A DNA stretch of 20,808 nucleotides, from positions 1-20,808 of the forward strand of contig DAONFG010000049.1 of the NCBI GenBank assembly GCA_035403465.1, written 5' to 3'. The notes below the pieces were generated by a model. That model saw nothing but the letters and a program-made list of their open reading frames with translations, was not told the origin of the DNA and did no database searches. Numbering within the stretch: the first letter of the stretch is position 1; each line of letters opens with the position of its first letter. Positions 1 through 6,579 of the stretch are shown piece after piece. The position numbers were made by a program, and so were the translations under genes. The DNA comes from JAAYBQ01 sp035403465. GTDB taxonomy: Bacteria; Spirochaetota; UBA4802; UBA5550.

Positions 1-2
1 TT

Positions 3-80
3 GTTGATTGCTGGAAAACAGAAGGCTCACAGAAGATGGCTGAGCACATGGCTACAAAAGGAAAACCGCTGTTCATATAA
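3..80 (+). CDS. C-terminal end of a truncated unknown protein
   Basis: The third frame is open from the window edge to a TAA at 78-80. It encodes 25 residues ending in AEHMATKGKPLFI, preceded by a Cys-Trp pair (DCWKTEG). The composition looks like a real protein terminus. A strong intrinsic terminator begins 31 bases after the stop, which supports this being the end of a real transcript. The other two frames are less convincing: one stops at the second codon, and the other gives a short Arg/Lys-rich peptide. The family cannot be recognised from so short a piece. Confidence 0.5.
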   Translation, partial: VDCWKTEGSQKMAEHMATKGKPLFI

Positions 81-111
81 TCTTAAAAATTTTAAAACAT
101 GTAAATTTGAA

Positions 112-143
112 AATCCCTTCCCTTCGCGGGGAGGGATTTTTTT
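112..143 (+). terminator. Rho-independent terminator of the upstream gene
   Basis: An 11-bp stem (112-122 with 128-138, one G-T pair) closes a TTCGC loop. It is followed directly by a run of T at 139-143. The position 31 bases after the partial gene's stop fits a terminator for that gene. Confidence 0.88.
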
Positions 144-260
144 ATTAATGCTCTCTCATTTCTTTTAAATGTAACTTGCTTGACGTAAAAATCATTAATG
201 CACCCATTTATTGATATACCCTTTACGGAATATGATACTCTTTTATTTGAGGTGCATGCA

Positions 261-695
261 ATGAAAAATAACGAAATAGAATCATACCAGCCTTACGGTC
301 AACTGGCCGTTGAACTTCCAGCGGCTCCGCCATGCTACACCAATATGCAGGCCCGCCTTATAGGGCATACGCCAAATACCGGGCTGACAGTAACGTTCCC
401 TGTTGTTGAATCATATACCAACCCTGCAGGTTCAATGCAGGGAGGTTACATCACAGCTGCCTTTGACAATGTTTTCGGACCGCTCTGCTACAGGGCTTCA
501 GGGACAGGGTCTTCAGCCATGGTGGATATTAACACCAGTTTCCACCGCCCTGTATTTCCCGGGGATGAGCTTACCATTACTGCGCGCGTTAAGGCAAAGG
601 GTAAAAGAATCATACACATGGAGGGTGAAGCGTATAACAGGGAGAACAAACTTGTTGCATCGGCAAGCTGTGATTACATGATTACCGGTGCTTAG
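261..695 (+). CDS. PaaI-type hot-dog fold thioesterase
   Basis: A 144-residue protein of the PaaI/YdiI-like acyl-CoA thioesterase group, which hydrolyses acyl- or aryl-CoA thioesters in the cytosol. The hot-dog signature is at residues 54-70: N54-P-A-G-S-M-Q-G-G, then an alpha helix ending AAFDN. Most relatives have HGG where this protein has QGG. The strand segments VDINTSFHRPVFPGDEL (88-104) and the following AKGKRIIHMEGEAYN fit the fold's beta sheet. I chose ATG 261 because GAGGTG at 249-254 is a good ribosome site 6 nt upstream and the length is typical. An in-frame ATG at 198 would add 21 residues but has no ribosome site. A good -10 box (TATGAT, 231-236) lies downstream of that ATG, also favouring 261. 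The substrate is unknown. Confidence 0.82.
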   Translation: MKNNEIESYQPYGQLAVELPAAPPCYTNMQARLIGHTPNTGLTVTFPVVESYTNPAGSMQGGYITAAFDNVFGPLCYRASGTGSSAMVDINTSFHRPVFPGDELTITARVKAKGKRIIHMEGEAYNRENKLVASASCDYMITGA

Positions 696-736
696 AGGCC
701 GGGAATATCCACCGGAAAGCCGTTACTAAAACGAGC

Positions 737-766
737 TTGACTTTCTGTCCCAAGAAAGTTTATATT
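737..766 (+). promoter_or_regulatory. Putative sigma-70 promoter for the potassium channel gene
   Basis: The -35 box is TTGACT (737-742) and the -10 box is TATATT (761-766), separated by 18 bp. Each box matches five of six consensus bases. The predicted transcript would start near 773, about 30 nt before the TTG start codon. Confidence 0.55.
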
Positions 767-803
767 AATATTGTTTAAATTAACGTGCTACCGGTAAATA
801 AAT

Positions 804-1787
804 TTGAAAAAACTGCGCATTGCATTATACCTCTTTGTACTCGTATCAGTTTTAGGAGTCTCATATTATCATATCTTTGAAAGAATGACAATTTCTGATG
901 CTATATTCATGATAGCAATAACGCTCAGCACTGTCGGCTACGGTGAAGTTCAACCCCTTTCGCCCACCGGGCGCATAGTTACTGTTTTTATAATCTTATT
1001 CGGTATTACAATCACCGGTTATACAGGCGGTACTTTCATAAGGATGCTCATCGAGGGTGAATTGAGTAAAAAGTTCGGGAGAAAAAAAGTGGAGAAAAAA
1101 ATTCTAAAACTCAGGGATCACTATATAATCTGCGGCTATGGAAGGATCGGCAAACTTATTACAAAAGAGCTGAAAAAGCATAATGAAAAATATATCGTGA
1201 TAGAAAATGACAGCAGCCAGATTGCCGACCTTGAAACCTCGGCAACGCCATACATGCTCCTTGATGCACGTGACGAGAATACTCTTATTAAAGCAGGAAT
1301 TACCAGGGCAAAAGGACTGGTAACTGCAGTCATGTCTGACGCTGACAACGTATTCATCACCCTTACCGCAAGAATGCTCCGCCCGGATATTTATATTCTG
1401 GCAAGATCGTCTGAGCCGCAAAATGAAAAAAAGCTTCAGAGCGCAGGTGCGACCAGGGTTGTGTCGCCTTACCTTATCGGCGGGCAGCGCATGGCCCAGC
1501 TACTTGTGCGTCCAACGGTTGTTGACTTCATTGACATTGCAACAATGGATGATAAGTTCGGCCTGCGCATGGAGGAGGCAAGGATCAGGCACGCGTCACC
1601 TTATGTCGGCAAGACTTTAATCGACAGCAACCTTAGAAAGGATTATGGAGTAATTATTGTTCTCATAAAGAAGGCCAGCGGTGAGATGAAATTCAATCCA
1701 AGCCCGAATGAAATTCTTGAAAAAAATGATGTGCTTGTTATGCTCGGCAAGGTCCCCGATCTTGAAAAGGTTAACGCGGTTATCTGA
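804..1787 (+). CDS. Two-helix potassium channel with RCK (TrkA-N/TrkA-C) domains
   Basis: A 327-residue MthK-like K+ channel subunit of the inner membrane, expected to form tetramers gated by ligand binding to the cytosolic RCK module. TM1 is at about 5-24, the pore helix and selectivity filter are at 33-48 with T43-V-G-Y-G47, and TM2 is at about 57-80. The RCK-N Rossmann domain spans about 106-222 with the nucleotide loop G111-Y-G-R-I-G116 and acidic residue E134 at the end of the second strand. A TrkA-C domain follows at about 240-327. The start is TTG: an in-frame TAA lies only 6 nt upstream, and TM1 begins at once, so no later start would keep the fold. No clear ribosome site is visible. 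The 3' end overlaps the convergent lipoprotein gene by 8 bp. The physiological ligand is not deducible. Confidence 0.92.
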   Translation: MKKLRIALYLFVLVSVLGVSYYHIFERMTISDAIFMIAITLSTVGYGEVQPLSPTGRIVTVFIILFGITITGYTGGTFIRMLIEGELSKKFGRKKVEKKILKLRDHYIICGYGRIGKLITKELKKHNEKYIVIENDSSQIADLETSATPYMLLDARDENTLIKAGITRAKGLVTAVMSDADNVFITLTARMLRPDIYILARSSEPQNEKKLQSAGATRVVSPYLIGGQRMAQLLVRPTVVDFIDIATMDDKFGLRMEEARIRHASPYVGKTLIDSNLRKDYGVIIVLIKKASGEMKFNPSPNEILEKNDVLVMLGKVPDLEKVNAVI

Positions 1788-2322
1788 TCTTTTTAATTAC
1801 CCTGCCAGTTTCAACAAAAGAGAGACCCACCCCCTGCCGGATGCTGATCATTACAGCTTCAATGACTGGACTCTGGACTGAAGATCTGGACACCCACTTG
1901 ACAATAAAATTTGCGCCTATTCCTCCTGATACGTCATCTTCGGCAATAACAAGATCAAATGTCTCAAGGGGTCTTACCCTTATGGGCTTACCAAGGAACC
2001 TTTTGACATTTTCCCCCTTCGAGTTATTGTAGTTGATCTCTTTTATAAATATTTCATTTACAGTATCGATATTCCTTATGCCGAGAGTTACGGTGAGATT
2101 ATATACTTTCGAGCTGTCCCTGTAATATATACTGGAATAAACAGGCACATAAACATATTCGCCTGCAGCTATGGATGAATCCGGAATATCCTGTGAAAGT
2201 TCATGAGCTGTAATTTTCTGCATATTAAGCTTATGAAAAAAATCGAGTCCGGGTTTCCCGCCGGATAAATCACCGCACGTGATAAATACAGGGAGAATTA
2301 AAAGCATAAAAATCTTTTTCAT
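1780..2322 (-). CDS. DUF3124-type lipoprotein
   Basis: A 180-residue protein with a lipoprotein-like signal peptide: MKK, a hydrophobic stretch, then Cys16 in VFITCGDL. The lipobox is relaxed, with Thr before the Cys. From about residue 55 to the end it matches my memory of the DUF3124 family: YVYVPVYSSIY, a NLTVTLGIRN strand, an ED-VSGGIGANFIVKW segment and the IEAVMI...GLSF...GRVIK ending. Function is unknown; it probably faces the periplasm or cell surface. I chose ATG 2322 because GAGAGG lies about 7 nt upstream. The in-frame ATG at 2337 would lengthen the signal peptide by five residues and lacks a ribosome site. The gene converges on the potassium channel gene and overlaps its stop region. 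Confidence 0.8.
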   Translation of the reverse strand: MKKIFMLLILPVFITCGDLSGGKPGLDFFHKLNMQKITAHELSQDIPDSSIAAGEYVYVPVYSSIYYRDSSKVYNLTVTLGIRNIDTVNEIFIKEINYNNSKGENVKRFLGKPIRVRPLETFDLVIAEDDVSGGIGANFIVKWVSRSSVQSPVIEAVMISIRQGVGLSFVETGRVIKKIR

Positions 2323-2511
2323 ATCAGGTCCTCTCATGTCGATTAAACAGCGGAAACATCATGTAATAAACCGGCAGTAAATATTACACTTAACTTATGA
2401 AATTATTACGCACAGGTCAATAACAATTAGCAATTGAGACAAAGATATACCGGATAGAACCTTTCAGGCCTGTTATAATCTATCTCTTCATTCTTTTCAT
2501 TGAAACTGACT

Positions 2512-2763
2512 TTACAGTAAATCGATATGCCTGATCTTTACGGAATTTACATATTGCTGCCCCTCCTTAAGAACATGCCTGAAGTATCGCTGTACAGGCT
2601 GCGGAAGGCCGTTAAGCTGCCTGTATCTGAAAGTTCCGGGCTGAAATCCTTCCTGATAACTGTAAAGTTGTTTTACCTGTTTATTAAACTGCATGGATAG
2701 ATTTATCCTGCCTGCAATGAAGATTCCGGCTGCAGGTAGTATTACAGACAGTGTAATGTACAC
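2512..2763 (-). pseudogene. Probable remnant (N-terminal part) of a DUF6920-like gene
   Basis: The 83-residue frame has one membrane segment (about 3-19) followed by FRYRQLNGLPQPVQRYFRHVLKEGQQYVNSVKIRH. This resembles the N-terminal core of DUF6920/DUF6544 proteins as I remember them (a LAGLPEPVRRYLRHVL-like block followed by LRH). Those proteins run to well over 200 residues, but this one stops just after that block, and neither shifted frame continues it recognisably. The start is also poor: the frame opens with GTG at 2763, while a better ribosome site and ATG (GAGGT plus ATG at 2782) lie in another frame. This pattern suggests a frameshift near the start and loss of the 3' part. A small intact membrane protein is the alternative. 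Confidence 0.42.
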
Positions 2764-2931
2764 GGCCTTTCTTTTAATGGCATACCTCGTGAGATGTTGT
2801 ATGATTAATAGTATATTGAGTTATTTCAAGGGCCAATTAAAATACAGATTTGCAATAAATCAGGCTTTTATATTGCCAATACCGCATGATTTCAGTTAAT
2901 TTGTATTATATCCGAACCAGGGAGCAAGCAA

Positions 2932-3609
2932 ATGAAATCTGAACGTCTTCTGATACCGTTACTTCTGTTAACCCTGATAAGAGCTGCGTTATCCGGAACC
3001 GATCCGTCGCAGGATCTGATGAACCTTGACATGACAGAGTCCGGCGCTTATGAAAGTGTAACCCGGCTTCTTGATTCAGGCGCAAGTTCAAATGCGTACA
3101 CCAGAGACGGAGACAGGGCCATATTCCACGCGGTAAAGAGCGGAAACAGGGATATCGTCAATCTGCTGCTTGAGCGCGGCGCCGATCCCAACGTCAGTTT
3201 TAATGATGCAGCGGGATCTCCCCTTGATTCTGCAGTCTCAGCCGGTGACCCTGAGATTGTACTCCTTCTTATAAAAAATCGGGCGGCAGCAGACTATAAA
3301 ATGCGCGGCGCACACACGGCACTTCATACTGCATGCATGCAGAAGGAATCTCAACAGGTCAGTGCCATAATCACAATACTTCTGCAGAACGGTGCAGATG
3401 TTAATGCAGTAACACATCTAGGCGTAACGCCGTTAATGAATGCTGTTGAGGCGGACAACACTGCCGCTGTAAAAATACTCCTCCAGCACGGCGCTGATCC
3501 GCGTATCCGCAACATAAAAGGGGAGACAGCCCTGGACCTTGCCGTAAACGGCGGGAAAAACGGGGAGATTATTACCCTCCTGAAATCGTGGAAGAAAAAG
3601 GGAAAATAA
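2932..3609 (+). CDS. Exported ankyrin-repeat protein
   Basis: A 225-residue protein with a Sec signal peptide (basic start, hydrophobic 5-20, likely cleavage near ALSG at 19-22) followed by about five to six ankyrin repeats. The recognisable repeat cores are LLDSGASSNAYTRDG (46-60), IVNLLLERGADPN (75-87), IVLLLIKNRAA (109-119), ITILLQNGADVNAVTHLG (147-164) and AVKILLQHGADPRIRNIKG (179-197). Two TPL/TAL turns at 166 and 199 mark new repeats. Ankyrin arrays bind protein partners; here the target would be periplasmic and is unknown. AGGGAG at 2919-2924, 7 nt before ATG, supports the start. A separate promoter lies between this gene and the downstream sigma factor gene, so co-transcription with it is possible but not required. 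Confidence 0.88.
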   Translation: MKSERLLIPLLLLTLIRAALSGTDPSQDLMNLDMTESGAYESVTRLLDSGASSNAYTRDGDRAIFHAVKSGNRDIVNLLLERGADPNVSFNDAAGSPLDSAVSAGDPEIVLLLIKNRAAADYKMRGAHTALHTACMQKESQQVSAIITILLQNGADVNAVTHLGVTPLMNAVEADNTAAVKILLQHGADPRIRNIKGETALDLAVNGGKNGEIITLLKSWKKKGK

Positions 3610-3617
3610 TTTTTTTC

Positions 3618-3646
3618 TTGTAAAGAAGAGAGACCGGGTGTATTAT
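3618..3646 (+). promoter_or_regulatory. Putative promoter of the sigma/anti-sigma operon
   Basis: TTGTAA (3618-3623) and TATTAT (3641-3646) are separated by exactly 17 bp. The -10 box matches five of six consensus bases and the -35 box four of six. It would start a transcript near 3653, leaving a leader of only about 12 nt before ATG 3665. Confidence 0.45.
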
Positions 3647-3664
3647 CCCTGATACGTATTAACC

Positions 3665-4354
3665 ATGAAACTACACCCTGACAGCATAATTTCAGACCCT
3701 TTTACACTTCAGCATAAACATGCAGTGCATATCCTTTTTTCAGCAATAATTAAAAAATTGAGATCTTTTAATATTTTCTTCAGTCTAATAAGCAGGAAGG
3801 ATGAAGAAACGGGGGATAACGAGCTGATCAGGTCATTTATTTCAGGCGACATGAGAAGCTTTGAACTCCTTGCAGAGAGGTACAGGGATATGGCATATAA
3901 TCTCTGCTATAATATAACCGGCGACTACGACGAGGCCATGGACTGCGCGCAGGATTCATTTATCAAGGCGTACAGGAACCTGCACAGGTTCGAGTTCCGC
4001 TCGGCTTTTTCAACATGGCTCTATACGATCTGTGTAAACACATGCAGGAACCGGCTCACAGCGTCATGGAACAGGAAGCGCGTGCATGTGAACGATCTTG
4101 TACTGGAGAACCTTAAAGACTGTTCGCCCGACCCTGAAGATGAACTTATACGCAGCGAGCGTGAACTTATAGTCCGGGGCGCCATCGCCAAACTCCCGGA
4201 AGAGGAGAGGGTCCTTGTTGTACTGCGCGACATGGAGGGACGCAGCTACACTGAGATCACGGAGATTACAGGTATAATCCAGGGTACTGTGAAGTCAAGG
4301 CTGGCACGCGCAAGGCACCGGCTGCGAGGACTTCTCGAGGGGGAACTGTCATGA
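3665..4354 (+). CDS. ECF-family RNA polymerase sigma factor
   Basis: A 229-residue sigma factor. Region 2 spans about 53-132: ELIRSFISGDMRSFELLAERYRD, then the DCAQDSFIKAYRNLHRF block and the FSTWLYTICVNTCRNRL promoter-melting helix. Region 4 spans about 170-225 with LPEEERVLVVLRDMEGRSYTEI and a helix-turn-helix ending GTVKSRLARARHRL. It directs RNA polymerase to a specific regulon and should be held inactive by the anti-sigma factor encoded next. The N-terminus is about 45 residues longer than usual for this family and rather hydrophobic (HILFSAIIKKLRSFNIFFSL). No later in-frame ATG precedes region 2, but ATG 3665 has no visible ribosome site, so an alternative start such as GTG 3725 is possible. 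The gene overlaps its partner by 4 nt (ATGA). Confidence 0.9.
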   Translation: MKLHPDSIISDPFTLQHKHAVHILFSAIIKKLRSFNIFFSLISRKDEETGDNELIRSFISGDMRSFELLAERYRDMAYNLCYNITGDYDEAMDCAQDSFIKAYRNLHRFEFRSAFSTWLYTICVNTCRNRLTASWNRKRVHVNDLVLENLKDCSPDPEDELIRSERELIVRGAIAKLPEEERVLVVLRDMEGRSYTEITEITGIIQGTVKSRLARARHRLRGLLEGELS

Positions 4355-5310
4355 AATGCAGGGACGCACATGAACTGATAAATGCATATATTGACAACGG
4401 CATTGATCCCGCGAACGACAAACTGCTGCAGGAGCACCTTGCCCAATGTGAAAAATGCAGGGCTGAACTTAAATTTTTGATGAACTATAAAAAAACCCTG
4501 GCTGAAATTAAATCCGTAAAAGCGCCTGCTGGATTCATGTACGAACTGCGCCGCAGGATAGAGTCCGAAAGGTCCAGGCCTTACCGGAAATATTTTGATG
4601 CTGCGGTTGAATATATACGCAGCATCCACTTCCCTGCCGAAGCCGCGGCTCTTGTTATCCTGGTATCCATTATATTCACTCTTTACAGACCGGATAAACT
4701 TTTCATACGCAGGGTAACTACACCCGTTACTGAATATTCTGAAAATGCCGGTACGCGTGAAGCTGACACTGTCAGCAAAGGTTCAGGCCCTGCGGCAGAT
4801 CAACCAGCCGCGAAAATTTATGGGGACAATGTAATTTCACGAAAACAGCCTTTTGCAGATGATAAGGTTTATCCGGTTGAAAAGGAGAAATCAAAGGGTG
4901 CGGACATTACTGAAAGATCCAATACCCTCGAAACTGCTGACAGTGTAAAGCGTGAGTCATCTGGTGCGGAGGAGCTTGCCGCATCTTCTGAGAATGAGAG
5001 CGATTTCTACATGATGGAGAAGAGTGCTGATGAGAAAAAGGATAGCAACAGATCCGAAAGCCGCGTCATGGGGAAACAGAGGCTTGATGCCGCGCCTGAT
5101 ATTACTCCGAAAGAGGTATGCCGCGGGTATAATGCTGAAATTGTTAAAACAAAAAAACTAAGTAACAGCGTTGTTGAATACACGATAGAGGTCAGGGATA
5201 ACAATGCTGAAGCCGTTATGACCGGGCTGCGCAGACATTTTACTGTTAAATACAAGTCGAAAGAGATATATAATGGTCACATATATATTGTGCTGGAAAT
5301 CAAAGAATAA
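4351..5310 (+). CDS. Membrane-anchored zinc-finger anti-sigma factor
   Basis: A 319-residue single-pass membrane protein, probably the anti-sigma factor for the preceding ECF sigma factor. The cytosolic zf-HC2 (ZAS) domain is at 1-50, with Cys3 and the H29-x3-C33-x2-C36 zinc motif. One membrane helix runs from about 94 to 112. A long periplasmic part follows: a charged low-complexity linker (about 125-235) and a small folded C-terminal domain (about 250-319) of unknown type that could sense envelope stress. ATG 4351 overlaps the TGA of the sigma gene and has GAGGGGG upstream, so translation is probably coupled. Release would normally require regulated proteolysis or a conformational change; no protease gene for this is in the window. 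Confidence 0.88.
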   Translation: MKCRDAHELINAYIDNGIDPANDKLLQEHLAQCEKCRAELKFLMNYKKTLAEIKSVKAPAGFMYELRRRIESERSRPYRKYFDAAVEYIRSIHFPAEAAALVILVSIIFTLYRPDKLFIRRVTTPVTEYSENAGTREADTVSKGSGPAADQPAAKIYGDNVISRKQPFADDKVYPVEKEKSKGADITERSNTLETADSVKRESSGAEELAASSENESDFYMMEKSADEKKDSNRSESRVMGKQRLDAAPDITPKEVCRGYNAEIVKTKKLSNSVVEYTIEVRDNNAEAVMTGLRRHFTVKYKSKEIYNGHIYIVLEIKE

Positions 5311-5325
5311 AGGCGTGAACCATTC

Positions 5326-6204
5326 TCACTCACCCGAACGCGACCTGACCCATTTCTCTGTTACTGTCATGATTTTTTTGTAATTAATGGTGATGTCATG
5401 ACCCATGTCAGGATAAATATATAATGTGCTGTCGAATCCTTCACTTATCATTTTGTTGTGAAGCGCGGCGCTCTGCTGCCAGGGAACAATGGCATCCTTT
5501 TTCCCGGTGAAGAGAAGTACGGGTACCCGCCCGGTCACATACAGCGGGCTGTAGACCTTTTTTATTTCATTGCTCCCCCCGGTCATAAACTCCAGCAGGT
5601 CAAAGGGTCTGCCTCCGGGTTTAAGGTCATCAATCTGCATCCTGTCGAACGCCCGCTTAAGATCAGGGTCCGTGAGATCTGTGACTCCGCAAAACGATAC
5701 CACGCCCCGGATAAGCCCTTCAGGATCCCGCGTGAATGAATAGAGCAGTGCCATGTGTCCCCCAGCGCTGTGACCTGCTATGAATACAAGATCCTTTGAA
5801 TATACCCAGCTCCCGCTGTTTTCCGTGACCAGAATCAAAACCTTTGATATATCTTCAAGAATATCATCAAAGCCTTTCCCTGTTACCCGCGCAAGCCTGT
5901 AATTGACCGAAACAACGGCAAATCCCCTTAAACTGAAGTATTCGCGCAGAAAGTTATAATCCGACTTGTCGCCGCTGATCCACGCGCCCCCATGCAGAAG
6001 TATAATTACCGGTGTCTTTAAAGTCCGTCCTGCTGGTAGAGAAATGTCAACCCTGTTCCGGGGATCCGCACCGTAAGATATATCGTAAAGAGTCTGGGCC
6101 TGATTATTTGATCCGCATGTACACCCGGTTATGGCATGAGATGTTATGACCAGCAAAAAAATCATAAGTGGAACATTAAGGCATGTTTTTATTACCGGAT
6201 TCAT
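5326..6204 (-). CDS. Lipoprotein alpha/beta hydrolase (carboxylesterase, BD-FAE/HSL-like)
   Basis: A 292-residue alpha/beta hydrolase with a lipoprotein signal peptide (lipobox I25-T-G-C28), so it is probably anchored in the periplasm or outer membrane. The oxyanion-hole motif H71-G-G-A-W75 and the nucleophile elbow G144-H-S146-A-G-G are clear. The triad is completed by D237 (KKDAIVPW) and H269 (DMGHD). The architecture fits small carboxylesterases that release acyl or acetyl groups, including those acting on polysaccharides; the substrate cannot be read from sequence. ATG 6204 gives a normal lipoprotein leader, though the ribosome site is weak. It converges on the anti-sigma gene (15-nt gap) and is divergent from another lipoprotein hydrolase, with a palindrome-rich region between them. 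Confidence 0.87.
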   Translation of the reverse strand: MNPVIKTCLNVPLMIFLLVITSHAITGCTCGSNNQAQTLYDISYGADPRNRVDISLPAGRTLKTPVIILLHGGAWISGDKSDYNFLREYFSLRGFAVVSVNYRLARVTGKGFDDILEDISKVLILVTENSGSWVYSKDLVFIAGHSAGGHMALLYSFTRDPEGLIRGVVSFCGVTDLTDPDLKRAFDRMQIDDLKPGGRPFDLLEFMTGGSNEIKKVYSPLYVTGRVPVLLFTGKKDAIVPWQQSAALHNKMISEGFDSTLYIYPDMGHDITINYKKIMTVTEKWVRSRSGE

Positions 6205-6274
6205 ACTTTCAAGGTACCTGCTTTTGCGGAGGAATCAATTCTTTTACTCTTCATGAAAGAATGAACCCCAGACA

Positions 6275-6299
6275 CAGATGGCATCTGGAACATTGTTCC
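6275..6299. promoter_or_regulatory. Two overlapping 13-bp palindromes
   Basis: CAGATG-G-CATCTG (6275-6287) and GGAACA-T-TGTTCC (6287-6299) are each perfect dyads with a single central base, sharing G6287. They may be protein-binding half-sites for the divergent genes, or chance. Confidence 0.3.
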
Positions 6300-6324
6300 G
6301 GCAAACAAATAGTTTATCAATATT

Positions 6325-6355
6325 TTGACATAGAAATTCTTCTGCACCATATATT
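6325..6355 (+). promoter_or_regulatory. Candidate distal promoter for the CocE-like lipoprotein gene
   Basis: A perfect -35 TTGACA (6325-6330) is followed 19 bp later by TATATT (6350-6355). The spacer is slightly long. It would give a leader of about 220 nt that contains both operator-like dyads. Confidence 0.35.
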
Positions 6356-6413
6356 CTCTTTATAGAACAGCTGTAAAAAAAAGGTTATCTCTCTTAAAAT
6401 TAATTAATTATCA

Positions 6414-6442
6414 TTGACTTTTTATCAATACACTTCTAAATA
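6414..6442 (+). promoter_or_regulatory. Candidate proximal promoter overlapping an operator-like dyad
   Basis: TTGACT (6414-6419) and TAAATA (6437-6442) are 17 bp apart. The -10 box is weak, but the predicted start point would fall inside the 6445-6460 dyad, the usual layout for a repressor site. Confidence 0.35.
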
Positions 6443-6444
6443 AA

Positions 6445-6460
6445 AACCGACCCTTCGGTT
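6445..6460. promoter_or_regulatory. Operator-like dyad 1 (TetR style)
   Basis: AACCGA (6445-6450) and TCGGTT (6455-6460) are perfect inverted arms around CCCT. The arm sequence and spacing resemble the arms of the second dyad (AACTGA/TCAGTT around TCGG) 62 bases downstream. Confidence 0.45.
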
Positions 6461-6521
6461 CTTATTATAATAAACAAAAATAAACGATATATTTGCCGGC
6501 GTTTAATTTATTGTTTATTTA

Positions 6522-6541
6522 AAAACTGATCGGTCAGTTTT
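6522..6541. promoter_or_regulatory. Operator-like dyad 2 (TetR style)
   Basis: AAAACTGA (6522-6529) and TCAGTTTT (6534-6541) form perfect 8-bp arms around TCGG. The form, about 20 bp and centred near GATCGGTC, is like many TetR-family operators. It lies 38 nt before the start codon. No TetR gene is in the window. Confidence 0.5.
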
Positions 6542-6579
6542 AATTATAAATATATTACCTTTTTGGGGGGGTGGCATTA

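Larger units (their letters stand above)
6205..6579. other. Gene-free divergent regulatory region
   Basis: This AT-rich stretch separates the two divergent lipoprotein hydrolase genes. I see no convincing gene in it. It contains two abutting short palindromes (6275-6299), two candidate plus-strand promoters (6325-6355 and 6414-6442) and two operator-like dyads (6445-6460 and 6522-6541). The downstream gene's ribosome site, a run of G at 6565-6571, closes it. Confidence 0.6.

Noticed and set aside
2693..2899. 68-codon plus-strand frame opposite the DUF6920-like remnant
   Set aside because: It has no ribosome site or recognisable features and lies mostly antisense to the more protein-like minus-strand frame.
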